Source of the DNA: Climacteris rufus
Taxonomy: Eukaryota; Chordata; Aves; Passeriformes; Climacteridae
Direction: 5' to 3'
DNA length: 64,000 bases
Assembly: GCA_013398175.1 (NCBI GenBank)
Contig: VZRZ01002011.1
Span: forward strand, 8,728 to 72,727
Shown here: positions 38,672 to 51,255 of the stretch, in pieces
Position numbering within the stretch: position 1 is the first letter of the stretch
How the letters are laid out: each line of letters begins with the position of its first letter
Notes under the pieces: generated by a model
Told to the model about the DNA's origin: nothing
Seen by the model: the letters and a program-made list of their open reading frames with translations, nothing else
The model's database searches: none
Position numbers and translations under genes: made by a program

Positions 38672-39647
38672 GAATCATGGAATGGTTTGGGTTGGAAGGG
38701 ATATTACAGATTATTCTAATCCCCCACCATAGGCAGGGACACCTTGCACTAGACCAGGTTGCTCAAAGATCCATCCAGCCTGGCCTTGAACAATTCCAGG
38801 GATGAGGCATCTACAACTTCTCTCCACAAGCTGTGCCAGTGCCTCACCACCTCAGAGTAATGAATGTCTTCTTTACGTCTAATCTAAAGCCATTCCCCCT
38901 TGTTCTATCACTACGGGCCCTTGTCAACAATCCCTCTCCAGCTCTCTTGTAAACCCCTTTAGGTACAGGAAGGCCTAAAGTCTTCTTGGAGCTTTCCCTT
39001 CTCCAGACTGAACAACCCCAGCTCCCTAAGCCTGTCATCAGAGAAGAGATGCTCCAGACCACTGAGCAGTTTTGTGGCCCTCTTTTGGACCTGCTCCAGG
39101 AGATCCATGTCCTTCTTATATTGGGGGCCCCAGAGTGGGATGCAGCTCTGCAGGTGGGTCTCACCAGAGCAGAGGGACAGAATACCCTCCCTTGACCTGC
39201 TGCCCATGCTGCTTTTGATGCAGCCCAGGACACGGTTGGATTTCTGGGCTTGAAGCGCACATTGCCAAGTCATGTCAAGCTTCTTATCAACCAACTCTCC
39301 CAAGTCCTTCCCCCCAGGGCTGCTCTCAATCCATTTTCTGCCCAGTCTATATTGTGTTTGGGATTGCCCGAGCCAGGTGTAGGACCTGGCAACTTGCCCT
39401 TGTTGTACTCCATGAGATTCAGACAGGTCCACGCTCAAGCCTGTCAAAGATACTCTGGATGGCATCCCTTCCCTCTAGCATGCCAACTGCACCACACAGC
39501 TCAGGGTCATCAGCAAACTTCCTGAGGGTGCACTTGATCCCACTGTCCATGTCACTGACAAAGATGTTAAACAGTCCCAATACTGGCCCCTGAGGAACAC
39601 CACTTGTCACTGTTCTCCACATAATACTTAACAAACAAGTGACCATA
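38672..39647 (-). mobile_element. CR1 LINE 3' fragment with degraded ORF2 end
   Basis: Read on the minus strand, the fragment starts inside the CR1 reverse transcriptase. The translation contains GVPQGPVLG, then NIFVSDMDSG and KFADDPELCG, matching the RT palm region just after the catalytic YxDD area. It shifts frame near 39420-39465 into the C-terminal part with PQYKKDMDLLEQVQKRATK and LRELGLFSLEKGKL. It then passes through the 3' untranslated region to the CR1 terminus near 38672. At least one frameshift plus stops make it a dead, 5'-truncated copy with no endonuclease domain. Confidence 0.93.
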
Positions 39648-40217
39648 TTTGGATTTGCTCTACTGACACCAACAGCAAGCAGTGAGGCACAACCAACAGA
39701 AGAAAAAAGTATTCTGATAGTAATATCTGCTCAATACAGCATTTTTACAGCTCTTTTCCTTTTGATTTAGAAACCCCATATGTTCTAATAGCACTGAATC
39801 TTTCATGTGTTTCATTGGTCTTGTTTCATCTCTAAGTCCCTCCAGCAAACTGTAAACTTTGTACTTCAACAAACAACACTAAGTGAATTACTAAAAGTCT
39901 ATTCAACTTAAACTTACATATTGCTACAGCAATTGCACAAATTGAGTCAACAGGCTCTGGGTTTCATGGTAAGACAAAGATAACAAAGATAACCATCAAG
40001 GGGAACCAGTATGCAAATTTAAGATATGAAGGATGTTTGGGGGACTTGCCATCTGTGTTCAAGAGAAATTGGATTCACAACTTGAAAAATATATGCTAAG
40101 AATAATCCTAATCCATTGGATAAAACCAGACTACTCTGTTCTAATAGCATTCCTAGCTTGTTTCGGTTCAACTTACAGGCTTAATTCAGTTGTGCTCCAT
40201 ACGTGTAAAAAGTACAG
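39648..40217. other. No gene seen
   Basis: Unique AT-rich sequence between a CR1 fragment and an LTR. Confidence 0.5.
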
Positions 40218-41346
40218 TCTTGTGGGTTTTGATTATTTTCTTTTTTTTCTTCCTTTTATAAGAATTTTCTCCCATCTGTTAGCAGACAGGGAAACCTGTA
40301 AGGGGAGGGAGTTGCCCAGGACCTGAATGGCCGATACTTAAGAAAACAAAGGATGTAGCCAGAGCCTCAGCAGACTTTGGGAATGGCTCAGGGGTGGGGA
40401 GGGGGAAGCGGTGTGGTTTTCAGCAGTTTCTTACCTGGGTGTGGGCAGACTTCACCCGGACTTGGAGGAGAGATGGTGTGGGGGGTTTGGATCTGGACTG
40501 GTTTTCTGCCCAGAGGACTCGCTGCTACTGCTGAACATCTCCTTGCTACTTCCCCTTACCACTGGTGAGCCATTGCTTGCAAGAGCAGTCTGTGGATGGG
40601 GACTTCCCAACCCCCCCCCTCGCCAGGGGAGAGACCTTCACCATCTGCGTGGGTGCCTCGGGGAAACTGCGCCCTCTCCCCGGACGAAGCACCTCCCAGC
40701 TGCTGACTGGAACCTCGGCTGCTGCCAATGCCAGGATACCACTTGAGACATGTGAGAGCCAGGGGAAACTCAAAACCGCCCCCCTCCACCTTCTCTCCCT
40801 CACTGAGGGCGCCATTACTCCCTCGGGAGGCTCAGGGTTCAGCACCGGCGCCCTCTGCAGCCGCCTGAGCCACAGCGCCCCTGCAGCCCCGGGGGAGCCA
40901 CTGCAGCCGCTCTGCCCCGGAGCCCTGGGGGAGCCACTGCAGCCGCTCTGCCCCGGAGCCCTGAGGGAGCCACTGCAGCCGCTCTGCCCCGGAGCCGTGA
41001 GGGAGCCACTGCAGCCGCTCTGCCCCGGAGCCCTGGGGGAGCCACTGCAGCCGCTCTGCCTCAGCACGAGCCCACATTGCCCCTGCCAGGTGTGCCCATT
41101 ACTGCACCAAAGGGGAAAAACTGCTTAGCAGATGAGAAAGAGCTGTTATTTGGTTTCTGGTTTGTTGCTGTGTGTTTATCTCATCACATATATCCTACTA
41201 AAGAACTGTTATTCCTTTATCCATATCTTTGCCTGAAAGCCCCACAATTTCAAGGTTATAACAGTTTGGAGGGAGGGATCATATTTCTCCACACCGGTGA
41301 GGTTCCCACCTTCCTTGGCAGAGGCCTGTCCTTTTAAACCAGGACA
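40218..41346 (+). mobile_element. Long solo LTR carrying a GC-rich minisatellite
   Basis: The 3' part, from 'aaagaactgttattccttta' to 'aaaccaggaca', looks like the end of a songbird LTR family that I recall. The proposed bounds are supported by tacag at 40213-40217 and again at 41347-41351, a 5-base duplication typical of ERVL. The left end reads tcttgtggg, so the canonical TG would have mutated to TC. Internally a GC-rich block from about 40380 to 41090 includes five 36-base tandem units. Long open frames in this block are by-products of composition and repeat length. No retroviral genes are present. Confidence 0.6.
40883..41062. repeat. 36-bp minisatellite, five copies
   Basis: Five tandem units, each ending 'gccgctctgcccc', differ by only a few substitutions (for example ccctgggg, ccctgagg and ccgtgagg). 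The unit length is a multiple of three, so frames stay open across it on both strands. The plus strand would encode five repeats of a 12-residue unit containing EPLQPLCPGA. The array is embedded in an LTR. I regard it as a minisatellite rather than a protein. Confidence 0.95.
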
Positions 41347-44218
41347 TACAGGCATTACCTATTTGAAGTAATGGAGCAGAATCTGGTGCCCACAACACTT
41401 AACGCCAGCAATTACTATTCAAAACTCAGGATGATTACTGGATTTGCATATAAATTGAAATAGGGTCAATAATTTCAGATTGGCACACTTCAGGGAGAGC
41501 ATGCTGGACTGTAAGAAAAACCTTTTAATCTGACAAGTGAAACAAATTGAATTTGCCAATCCATGATGTTCTTGTTTTGCATGGAGCTTTGAAACACCAT
41601 CTTTGAAACCAGTCAGTGTCAAGGTGAACCGTAACTGTGTCTCTGAGGATGGAAGATGGGTCTGTGGGCTGCATTTCCGATAAGGCTGATACAGTAAACT
41701 CAAATTAAGGTGCTGGGCAGGAAACACGGCTACTGTACCTGAATTCTGAGACTGCCTAAGGCCAAAATAGTACAGCTCAGGAGGTAAAGGGGATTTAGTA
41801 ACACTAGACACAACTCTTTTCCCAAGAAAAGTAACTTAGCGCTATTTAGGTTTACCTAGCTTTGGACAGTGCTCTTCTGGATAATGATTTCTGGTGGCAT
41901 GCTGATGATATCAGTTGCAAAAACCATATTTCAAGGGGAAATTAGTTCTCTTCTGGTCTCTGTTGCTGGAGATTGTATCTTCCCTAAGGCACCATCCAGT
42001 TGCTTCTTGCTCTTCTAATCTCTCCCCAGCCACATGCTCATCCAGTTTCTCTGAAGTTTTGCTGATTCAGAGTAGCAATGCAGATGGAGGAATACCTCCC
42101 TGGGGAGAAGAGTCAGCTCCCAGCTTGGAAACAGAGCTAATTTTCAGATGTCCTTTTTCCCACATGAAGAAGGAGCATCCATTCTGCCCCTTCCTCCTCC
42201 CTCGCTTTTGTGTAAGAAAATAAGGATTAACAAATAAAGATAAACAAATTAATCCTTGTCCTGGCTGAACCTTCTTGGAAAACACAGTGAACTGCTGCTG
42301 CTCAGGGAGTAAAGCAATGGCAGATTTGTGTTTCAAGTAATACTATAAATGTTAATTCTCCTATGTTTTTTCTTTGTCATAAGAAGGTTATATACATTTG
42401 TTTTAAACAAAAGAACATTGAGATTTAGAAAGAAATGTAACATCTTTTTGGACTTCATTTTCAGAAATAATTTTTCCTCAAAAACCCACCTGAGTGTCAA
42501 GCTGCATAGGGAGTTTATAACTATCATTCTTTTTTTCTTTTTTTTTGGCTTCACATTTAGGTGATTATTCAGGTTTCCTAATCTTCCACCCCCATTTCTC
42601 AGGAAAACCGGGTTCATAAATGAACATCCCAAAGATCCTAGTGTGATCCCTTGCACTGAGTCTTGCTTCAAAACTAGGGACTCCTCCCATACCAAATAAT
42701 TACAGCTGAGGCTTCTTTATTTAACCCAACTCAAAACCACAAGTATGAGGAACTACAGGTAAGCCAGCACACCTCCTACATCTAACACATCTCCTTACAA
42801 ACCATTTGGAAGTTATTGTGTAGCTCCAGCCAGCCTCAATCTGTAGAGGAAATTTTTTTCTCACAGGTCCCAGAGGACTTGCTCTCTGTGCTAGGTGGGT
42901 TGCTGCCCTTTCCTTCCGTGCAGCTTTGGCACAGGAAATCCTCCTTCACTGAACAAGCATTTGGAGAAAAGCACCCAAGTGTGTCCTGGGCTCTACTTGA
43001 CTGACTGAATAGGTGGCAAACCTTTCCTTCATCTGCCAAGCCCTGTGCTGGCTGCTGGGTCTTTGGGTGAAAAGGGGTCCCTGGCACAGCTGGTGCATGG
43101 TAGCCACAGCTGGAGGGCATAGCTGGACACAGCCCATGGGGTGATGCCAAGCAACAGGTCAGGAGGGAAGCACATGGAGGATGGGGTGAAAAGCAGAAGT
43201 CTGAACAAAAGGAGTCAGCTTGATCAGAGGAAGCAGAAAGGCAGCAAAGTTAGAAAGCCTTGGTGCCACAGTCGCTTTACTGTAAATGTAAATGTATTGT
43301 TAAGAAGAAATATATCTTCAGTCATGAATGAATACATAAATCATATATGTATTTAAAAGCATGTACTGTCAATTTCCAAAACAAGAGGAATGGTCCTGCT
43401 GCTTTCCTTTTTGCTTGGCCTGGGTGACACTTTTACGTCCCTTCCCTCTGCCAAATTCCAGCTACCATTTCTTTTGCTTGCCAACAGAGCGAGAAAGGGG
43501 CTGTGAAACCTCTTAAGAGCCCATGCCTTCCCAACACTCTGCCCTCACTCTCTGCTTGACTCCTCATCTCCTCCCTTGAGCAAGCAACAAGAAAGTTGTC
43601 ATACTTCATGAACAGCCACTCTTTCAAAAAAAGAGTAATAACTGCAGTTTCCCATACTACAAAATTAAACCTTTCACTTACTCCCTACACTTTCCCACTG
43701 CATAAACCTGGACCACAACTGTAGTCTAAGCCAGCCACATAAACACCTCACTGTCCAGCTCCACACTCAGCTCCTCACCAGGCCCAAATTAATGGTCATG
43801 TCCTGATTCTGGTTTGCATCAAGAAGAGCTCCTCATGGTGCTGAAAGTATCTTGAAGTAATTGTCAGTCGTGGTTAAGAGGGAATAGAAGTAAGTTATGT
43901 TCCATCTGAGATGGTGCCTTTCTTGTATGCCATGCAAATGCATTCAGTTTTTCCAGACCAAGAATTTCCGTGTGTTGGTTGTGTGGGCACCTTGCACAGA
44001 ATCTCCCAAACACTAAAACTTCTATGGAGGAAATGGAAATACCTCAAATACACCAAGACCCCAGTACTTCACTGTGGGGTTCAGGGGAAAAACAGGATGG
44101 GGCCAAAATTCAGAGTTTGGGCTATCCTTGAGGTGACTCTTCTGAAGAATTTTCCATCTTTTTGCATAGCTGGAAACCAACAAACTTCAATCAGATACTA
44201 GACACTTTACTGGCTACT
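41347..44218. other. No gene seen
   Basis: Unique sequence with no repeat family or exon that I recognise. Open frames of up to 130 codons (41419-41811, minus) show no domain. Confidence 0.45.
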
Positions 44219-44270
44219 ATCACAGAATCATAAAATGGTTTCAGTTGTAAAGGAACTTTAAAGAAAATCT
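44219..44270 (-). mobile_element. Tiny CR1 3'-end remnant
   Basis: The stretch 'tcacagaatcataaaatggtttcagttg...aaggaactttaaag' matches the reversed CR1 terminus seen at 38672-38710, with several substitutions. Only the last ~50 bases of the element survive. Confidence 0.7.
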
Positions 44271-47200
44271 ATATTTTATATAAATTGGCCAAGTGGAAAA
44301 GTAATCATATATTGATATAAAAAATAATTTGAAACTCTGAAAATTTGGATTTAATTCGGTAAGGTAAATCAACTCACTGTAAATAGTAGGTTTTAATACC
44401 ATTGAGTATGTACTTTGTACTTACCTTTGAAATCATAATTGAATGGCATAAATGAAGAACCACTGTCAACAACACAAATAATTTTTGTGTAAAGCTTGCA
44501 TTTCACTTTTACATATCATCTGTTACTCTGGAAGATAGAATAAAAGTGTGTGCATTTAGATTCCCATTGGCAGAATTTTATTATTTTAGAACAAATGGCA
44601 TTTCTTGTTTACTGAGCTATTAATACTTCACTTATGATTTGCTTTGAATGGCACATGAGCTATTTAATTTTATAAGAGCAGTAATTTAAACCATGTGGAA
44701 TGTACTGAACAGAGAAGAAAAATAGCTAATATACTCTTATAACATGCTGTATTTAAAACTGGTTTATAATAATGGAGGCATAATCTGGGATTTTAACTTA
44801 AAGATTTTTAAATAGTTAGATAGTTCTCCATACTTGGTTCATATGCACAGGCCCAAAGAACTAAGAAAGTATTTCTGCTTTTTAAACTTTGTTTGTTATT
44901 GTTTAGTGATTCCTTGGAGGCAACTATACAGAAATAAATACAGTAAAATGAAAAAAACATTCTGTAAGAAGTAAGGGCTACAGAGAGCTATATTACCAAT
45001 TCAGAAAATTCCAGCCCTATCATTTTGACAAGAGCTTTTCCCAGCTTCAGCAACTTTATCTTAAACTTAGGTGGAAAATATACATTGCTTTGCTTTGTTG
45101 GTTTTATCACATTATTTTATTTTACTTACATAATAATACTGCATTTTAATTTCAAATGTGATTTTGACTAGATTTAGGTTTTAAGTTTTTATTATTTTGG
45201 GGGGGGGTTTAAATTTAAAATCTGACTTAAGTAGTTTAACTATTTTTGTCTACCATCCCTGTAATACTGACAGTGAACTGGCTTGAAAAATGACATCTCA
45301 CATGGTGTTACTCAGTCCTGGAAAAGCACTTTTCTATTCTGTTTCATTAAACAAGAATATTTTCTGACAGAGTCATAAAGTCTGTACTGGATAGCAAAAA
45401 ACCTATCCTGTGAAACGTTTGTTCTGCCTGACTCAGAGTGATCTGGGAAAAAGAAGAAAAAACCCCAAGATCTGTTCTAAATGAGGCAAAGTGTTACTTT
45501 GCCATTTTAAACATCTCAATCACTATTCAAAATCACTTTCTGTGCCCACAGAAATTGATCAGAAATTCTGCTTTCTCCCAGTCTGGAAAAAATCACTTCT
45601 GGTACCATGAAATGGAATTACCCTCCTGCCAGCTCTGCCCCAGACATGCTCAGGTTGGCTTTTATTCACTGTGTGTTTATTCTGTGACAGCCAGACAAAT
45701 GACATGATTCTATTTCTGCACCCACATGCTTCCACTCAACACATCCCTTGAATAACTCCCATTCCTTGCTGCAGCTGGGATAAATTTTGTTGCACCTCCA
45801 ATCAACAGGTGTCCGTCCAGCTTTGCTTTTCCCTTTTCCTGTGACAAGTTAATGGCACAGTTTGTCTGAGAAGGTCATAAATAGAATTCAAATAGACAAG
45901 TACCAACTCAAGAGGCTCTCTGTTGTTTTGCATTTTGAGGAAAGTGCGTGAGATGTAGTACATTTTTATGTTGTTACCCTTTATATTCTTTTTGCACAAG
46001 TAAGAATTACTATGTGAGGCTTAAGGTGTGAAAACTGTTCGCTTTCATCTGAATAAACTAAACAGTCAAAAAGAAAATAGCTGCAAGACACCATTTAAAA
46101 CAAATCTCTTACCTGATATAAATGGCCAAAAGCAGACAGGCAGATTAAACTGTGATTATTCAATGCATTAAGAACCAGTGGGATAAGTTCATAGAACTGA
46201 ATCTGAGTTGTTGATATATCTTTCAGTTTGTGTTCTGAATTTCCAAAAGATCAGAGCTGCATTAATCACAAGATATTAAACTGCCAGTAATAGCTACCTG
46301 ACTATGATTTACTGCAGTTTTCTGCCTAATAAACAAGCCTGAACAGCTCAGTGACCAGAGCATTGCAAGTGACATCTTATTATAGGCTGTTGCAAACTGA
46401 ATATCAATGCAGAAAAAAATCCTTTCAGCTTCAAATGCAGAGGACACATCAACCTTGCAGAGTATCTTACTGATGCAACTGAAAGTAGAGGTAAACATTT
46501 CCCCATCCTTTCTTTATTGGAATTATTTAGTTTTCCCTTTTTTGTCCTTTTCCCACATACCTGTGTTGGACCAATTCAACACTCTTCAGAAAAACTGCTT
46601 TCAACTTTGTACTGGGGCTGGCAACTTGAATCTGTACAAAATACACACAAAGAAAGGAGAGAGGTCTGCACACCATGGAGTAAGAAAATAGTGAGGTTTA
46701 CATTCACTAGTTTGTAGTATTTGTGATGCTGCAGATCAAGTTCTAATTTCAATTTTTCTTGCAAAAACACAGATGCTTACCCCAGGGAGTTGTTAGAATG
46801 CAGGACTTTCCTGACACAGCAGCACAGCCATCCAAATTCATGCAGCCAGTCAAGCCATCGCTTCTTCCTCCAGAGGGTGACTTTTAGCAGAGTTGCCAGA
46901 AAGAGAAGGTACAAATTCTGATGCTCAAAGGATGATCAGAAGCAGCCAAAGTAACTGTGACCAGCCCAAACCCATACTGTCCAGAGCTTCACCCCATGTG
47001 GAAATTTCTAAGTTCTCCACTCCAGGCTTTCCAAAGCCAGCAGACACGCCCTTACTACTGCAGACCACACAACAAGAACTTAGCAGGTAGCAAAAGAGAG
47101 CAGTGTCCAGGTGAAACCCTGCTCCTGGGTGGGTTTCCACCACTGCTCTCCTTGCTTTCACAGTGAGACATAACTCCCACTCAGAGCACCAAAAGGTGGA

Positions 47201-48089
47201 GGTGGTGTTGGAACTCATTTTGTAGTATTCTCCCATCTCACCCCCTTTCCTAGAGCCAGATTGATGGTGCTGTGGGCTGCCAAGGACAGCATCTTGAAGT
47301 AGCTGCTAAAAGGAATGCTAAAGCTGCTAAATAGCTCTTTGCTAAAATTTAAAAGAAAGCCAGGTATATCTGAGGAAGGTGTATATTAGGTAAGGGACAA
47401 TGGGAGCCTTCCTGTATCAGGTCTTCCTTCATGACTGGTGTCAATCACCTTCACAGACACTTGCTGCCTGTGAAACCCCTTCTGGTAGGACATCAAGGAG
47501 GAGATCAAGAGCTTGGGATGTGAGGCTGCATCACTGAGCCCACCTTTCTACCTTATTGTGGGAGTATTGACTGAGTGACTGCCCAGCCTCCTACCTCCAC
47601 AGCCTCATCGCTCCACAACAGACTCCATAGCTCCCACTGTTGGCCGGATTTTGGGTGGAGAATTGCTGCTGCCTGTTGTTTTCCTCACAGCCCTGTGTTG
47701 ATCCTCTTACTAATCACCTTGGTGCCACTCCTTGAGATACTGGAAAAGGGAATGCAGCAACGGCAGCAGCACAGCACATTTGGAGGAATCTCAACAGGTA
47801 AAGCAGTAGGGGTAAAAAATGGATGTGCTATAGTTACACAGAGGCAGCTTGGTAGGGATAAGCAATGGGTTCTTGGGGGTCCTGCCCAAATAAACATGTG
47901 CCAAATTGCACCCTAAAACACTACAGCTACACTCTGCCATGCACAGGGCTGAATTTCTGAGACCATATGTTGCAATCCAGTTTTAAACACAGAGAAGCAA
48001 AGAGTACATGTTCCTCTGTACATAAAGCTGGAGATGCTTAGGTTCGAAAATATTTCCAAGACATGAGACTAAGATCAAACGAGATCAAA
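44271..48089. other. AT-rich stretch without a supported gene
   Basis: The first part (44300-45300) is very AT-rich and repeat-free and could hold conserved regulatory DNA. A run of nine Gs lies near 45198-45207. No exon is supported. Confidence 0.45.
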
Positions 48090-48926
48090 TGTTGGTGCCA
48101 AAAAGAATTGATGTATTTTATTTAACAGTAAGTGAGAGAGAGAAAGAAAGAAATAGGAAAAAAGAGACGTGCAGGGGGCAGAGGGGACAGAAGAGTGGCA
48201 GAGGTTAGGTGGAAGAAGATCAACCCTCCATGGGTCCCAAGTATGTCTCATGGATCCCCTGCATCTGCTCTTCTTGATGGTGAAGGGTCCCCATCGCCAC
48301 CACTGCCGTCAAAGAGCACAGAATCCATTAGATTAATATATGTTTTGGCCCAGGTGGGAATGCCCAGGTACCATCCATGAGGGGGCCAGCTTGAAACTGC
48401 CCCTTCCAAGACCATGGATCTGCTGCATCATTTTGCACCAGGTGCAGGGCTCTGGTGCAGGGTCTGGGGGCCCCTTCGGGGTGGCCTTTGATGGGCTGTG
48501 ACAGCCCCTCCGCTGCCCCTCCCCATGCATGTCCTGCAGTTGGGCTTTTCCTGGAGTGGGGGGGCCTCCTGCAGCTGGGCTGCTCTGCACAGCAGAGGGT
48601 GGGTGTTCCTCTGACCAGAGGCTTTTTTCACCACACACCCAAAACCTCTCTGCTCTGTGCAAACCTGGCAGCAGATAAGCCTGGGGCTGAGGCCTCCACC
48701 CCAAAGCTGCTGGGCTTGATCCTCCTGTGAAAGCATTCTTCTCTCCCAGCCCAGACCTTAGAATGGTGTCACTGCTATCTTATCTCAAATCAACTTGCAG
48801 TCCACAGCCCAGGAGGCCCATACAGGCTGGTAGTGGTCTTTTTCTTCTGGTGTAGTTCTGTTATACAGTTTTGCTATAATAGACAAAAGTCCTTCATAAA
48901 GAATGTTTAACCCATAAACCATAACA
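48090..48926 (-). mobile_element. Solo LTR
   Basis: On the minus strand the 837-bp element starts TGTTATGGTTTATGGG and ends TTGGCACCAACA, giving matching TGTT...AACA inverted ends. An AATAAA polyadenylation signal lies about 40 bases before the end, within 'ttaaataaaatacatc'. The middle (48400-48720) is GC-rich, unlike the flanks. I could not find equal target-site duplications, so one end may have been altered or the boundary may be a few bases off. Long open frames inside are not recognisable proteins. Confidence 0.7.
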
Positions 48927-49600
48927 CGTCAGTCTCTCACAGCATAGTACCTGCAAAGGGATTCGGAAGCAACAAAAATAAGGCATAGACTAGACAAAAA
49001 AACTTGGGTCCACCACTTGAGCTACATAAACCCTCATTCTTTTCCAGTGAAAAACACCTCCATGCGAAGAGTCTCTCTAATGAGTGAAATCAAGGACATT
49101 CCAAAATGATTCATAAGTGTGTAACCTGGCTACAGCTGACAATGACTGCCTTGGCAGGCTAGGATGACAGGCTGAAAGATGAGCTCCTAATGAAATCAAG
49201 CTCAAAAGCAAAAGTAGAGAAAGCTCTAATGTCTGATAATTTAATACAGAAAAACAGGGTATAACAGCACACAGGAGTGCTCTGGTGTGCAGCTATGACC
49301 TACAGAGTCATGTAATAAAAGAGGTATCTGTAATAAAGCAGATATGAGCAACAGTCTCATGAGCCCCACAGAGGTGAGGTTACAACAGCAGGACGTGCTA
49401 TTACAAGAGAAGCAAATGTTAGATCACAACAAGTTTGCAGCAGAGGTGTGCAAAGCAAAAAGCATGCCTGGTGAGAGGCAACATGTGCACAAAAACCCAC
49501 ATATAAACCCATCCTGCCTGAGTTCATGCAGCTGGACTACCAGACAAGATCAAGCCACACAGGGTAGAAACAAGGACGTGGATGGTTTAGGTTTGGTTGG
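48927..49600. other. No gene seen
   Basis: Unique sequence between two solo LTRs. The last five bases (gttgg) are the left target-site duplication of the next LTR. Confidence 0.6.
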
Positions 49601-50325
49601 TGTGCTAGTTTGAAAACAAACCAGTGGAGGAATTAACTCCACACAAATATATTGTGAGAGATTCCAAGTCAGAAATACAATTTAATAGGAGAAATTAAAA
49701 TAAAGGCAGTAATACAAATGCACCAGCCTAAACTGACAAGGTCAGAGTACAGCCTGACACTCTGTTGGTCAGGGTGATGATAGCAGTCCAGTGAAACAGT
49801 GGCTGCAGTCCTGTTGGAGTGGTGGATGTGGTCTGGTTGAAGTGGTGATCCTGAGGAAAAGTCTGGTCCATCTCTGGAGGTCTGGTGGTGGTTGTGGAGT
49901 TCCTCTCCTCTGGGAAATCCAGTGGAAGTGGTGTCTCCTGATGTGTTCCAAACCCCCTTTTATACAGGTAGGATGTTCAGTTCCTCCCTTTCAGGGCGGT
50001 GCATATCACAAAGGGATGATGTCATTTATGAATCATTCCAGGAGGCCTTGATGGCCCATTAGTGAAGATGACCCCCCACAGTAGCTGCTGCTTCTCAGAG
50101 GATGTTATCAGGCCTGAGTCACTGATGTGACGATAAAGAGGCATCCACTGCGTTGCAGGGTTGTCTCTCTTTTCTTCCTTATCTAATGCCCACCTTGCAG
50201 TCTGGAGGGTGGGGGGTGCAGTGGCCAGCTGCTGTGAATGACCCATGGTTAACAATTCCTCGAGAAGTGATGGAAATGGTGATAGAATACATTCCTTTGG
50301 TTACACCTTCATGTAACCCAAGACA
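49601..50325 (-). mobile_element. Complete solo LTR with 5-bp target duplication
   Basis: On the minus strand this 725-bp LTR starts TGTCTTGGGTTACATG and ends CAAACTAGCACA. It is flanked by gttgg on both sides (49596-49600 and 50326-50330), a perfect 5-base duplication as made by ERVL-type integrases. A TATAAAAGGGG box lies at about 49955-49965 and an ATTAAA signal near 49683-49690, in the expected U3-R order. It is the fuller relative of the copy at 13795-14370. No gag, pol or env flanks it, so it is a recombination-derived solo LTR. Confidence 0.92.
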
Positions 50326-51204
50326 GTTGGGTTTTACCATAGGTCAGAATAAGATAAAGACAGTGATAAGGCATTTGTAACTCCCCATTTTAAGAGTTCT
50401 TAAAGAAATTTCCCTAACATTCAAAGTTTGGAGACAAATAGATTTCAGCATAGTAAAAAGAAAAACTCTAAATATGAACACTGTCTATGTGAATAAGATT
50501 GGAAATTAGAACAGTCCCCATATCCAAAGAAGGCTATACTAAAATGCATGTAGAGTCAATGATAGGATAATGTCAGCATCCAAGCCTTTTCTATAATAAG
50601 TGTGTATTTTGCATTAGCACTAGAAAAAAAAAGCTTAAAAACAATTGAAACTCAATAACAAATCCACCAGCAGGGGAATTCATAGAATGAAAACTCGCAT
50701 CAGAGGAAACTGAGAAAAGGTATGCTGATTAATTTAAAAACTCACCAAAACTTTGCAAAGCCATGTTATCTACAAGTACTGCTTATAGTAAGGCCAAGAA
50801 TAAAGGAGATGACACCTTACAAGGGGTTTGTATAATTTCTAAAAGGTGGAGGAGTCCTTGATGTACATGAGAAAAAGAGAGAGACACAGATATAAACATC
50901 TCCTTAAAGAGTCATGCAGAAGGAGGATACTGCTGCCTACCCAGTCTGGGACACCAGCAATAAATCCTGGCATCAAATAAAAACCCAAATGCTGCCAGTG
51001 TGCTGCTTCCCAAATCATCAGAAGAGACTATTTTAATTAGAACTATACTTGAATTGCAGACAACATTTGAATTATGTAAGAAAAAAGAAGAGCGAATGTT
51101 CACCCACTGTTTTCTACCAAGACAGAGCATTATCCTATCTCTCTCTGGGGTGTTTTAGAACTCATAAAAAGACAGATTACTCACAAAGGGACATTATTTC
51201 TGAC
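50326..51204. other. No gene seen
   Basis: Unique AT-rich sequence. Confidence 0.5.
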
Positions 51205-51213
51205 TTATTATTG

Positions 51214-51254
<41 letters not shown>
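51205..51254. repeat. (ATT)n microsatellite
   Basis: The longest trinucleotide run in the window, with about 14 uninterrupted units and one 'ggt' break near the left edge. It is likely to be length-polymorphic. Confidence 0.95.

Positions 51255-51255
<1 letters not shown>

Noticed and set aside
39419..39646. Reverse-transcriptase-like frame as a host gene
   Set aside because: It is the tail of CR1 ORF2, continuing with a frameshift into the rest of the CR1 fragment.
40546..41128. Open frames of 173-187 codons on both strands with a repeated peptide
   Set aside because: The frames are open because of GC-rich composition and a 36-base repeat unit inside an LTR. Both strands are open equally, and no domain is seen.
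44425..44462. 38-nt micro-exon on the minus strand between GACAG and GTAAGT
   Set aside because: The donor is excellent and one phase is open, but the pyrimidine tract is weak and no partner exon was found. In an AT-rich region this is easily chance.
48333..48736. Overlapping open frames of about 90-120 codons on both strands
   Set aside because: They fall in the GC-rich middle of a solo LTR and are not retroviral proteins.
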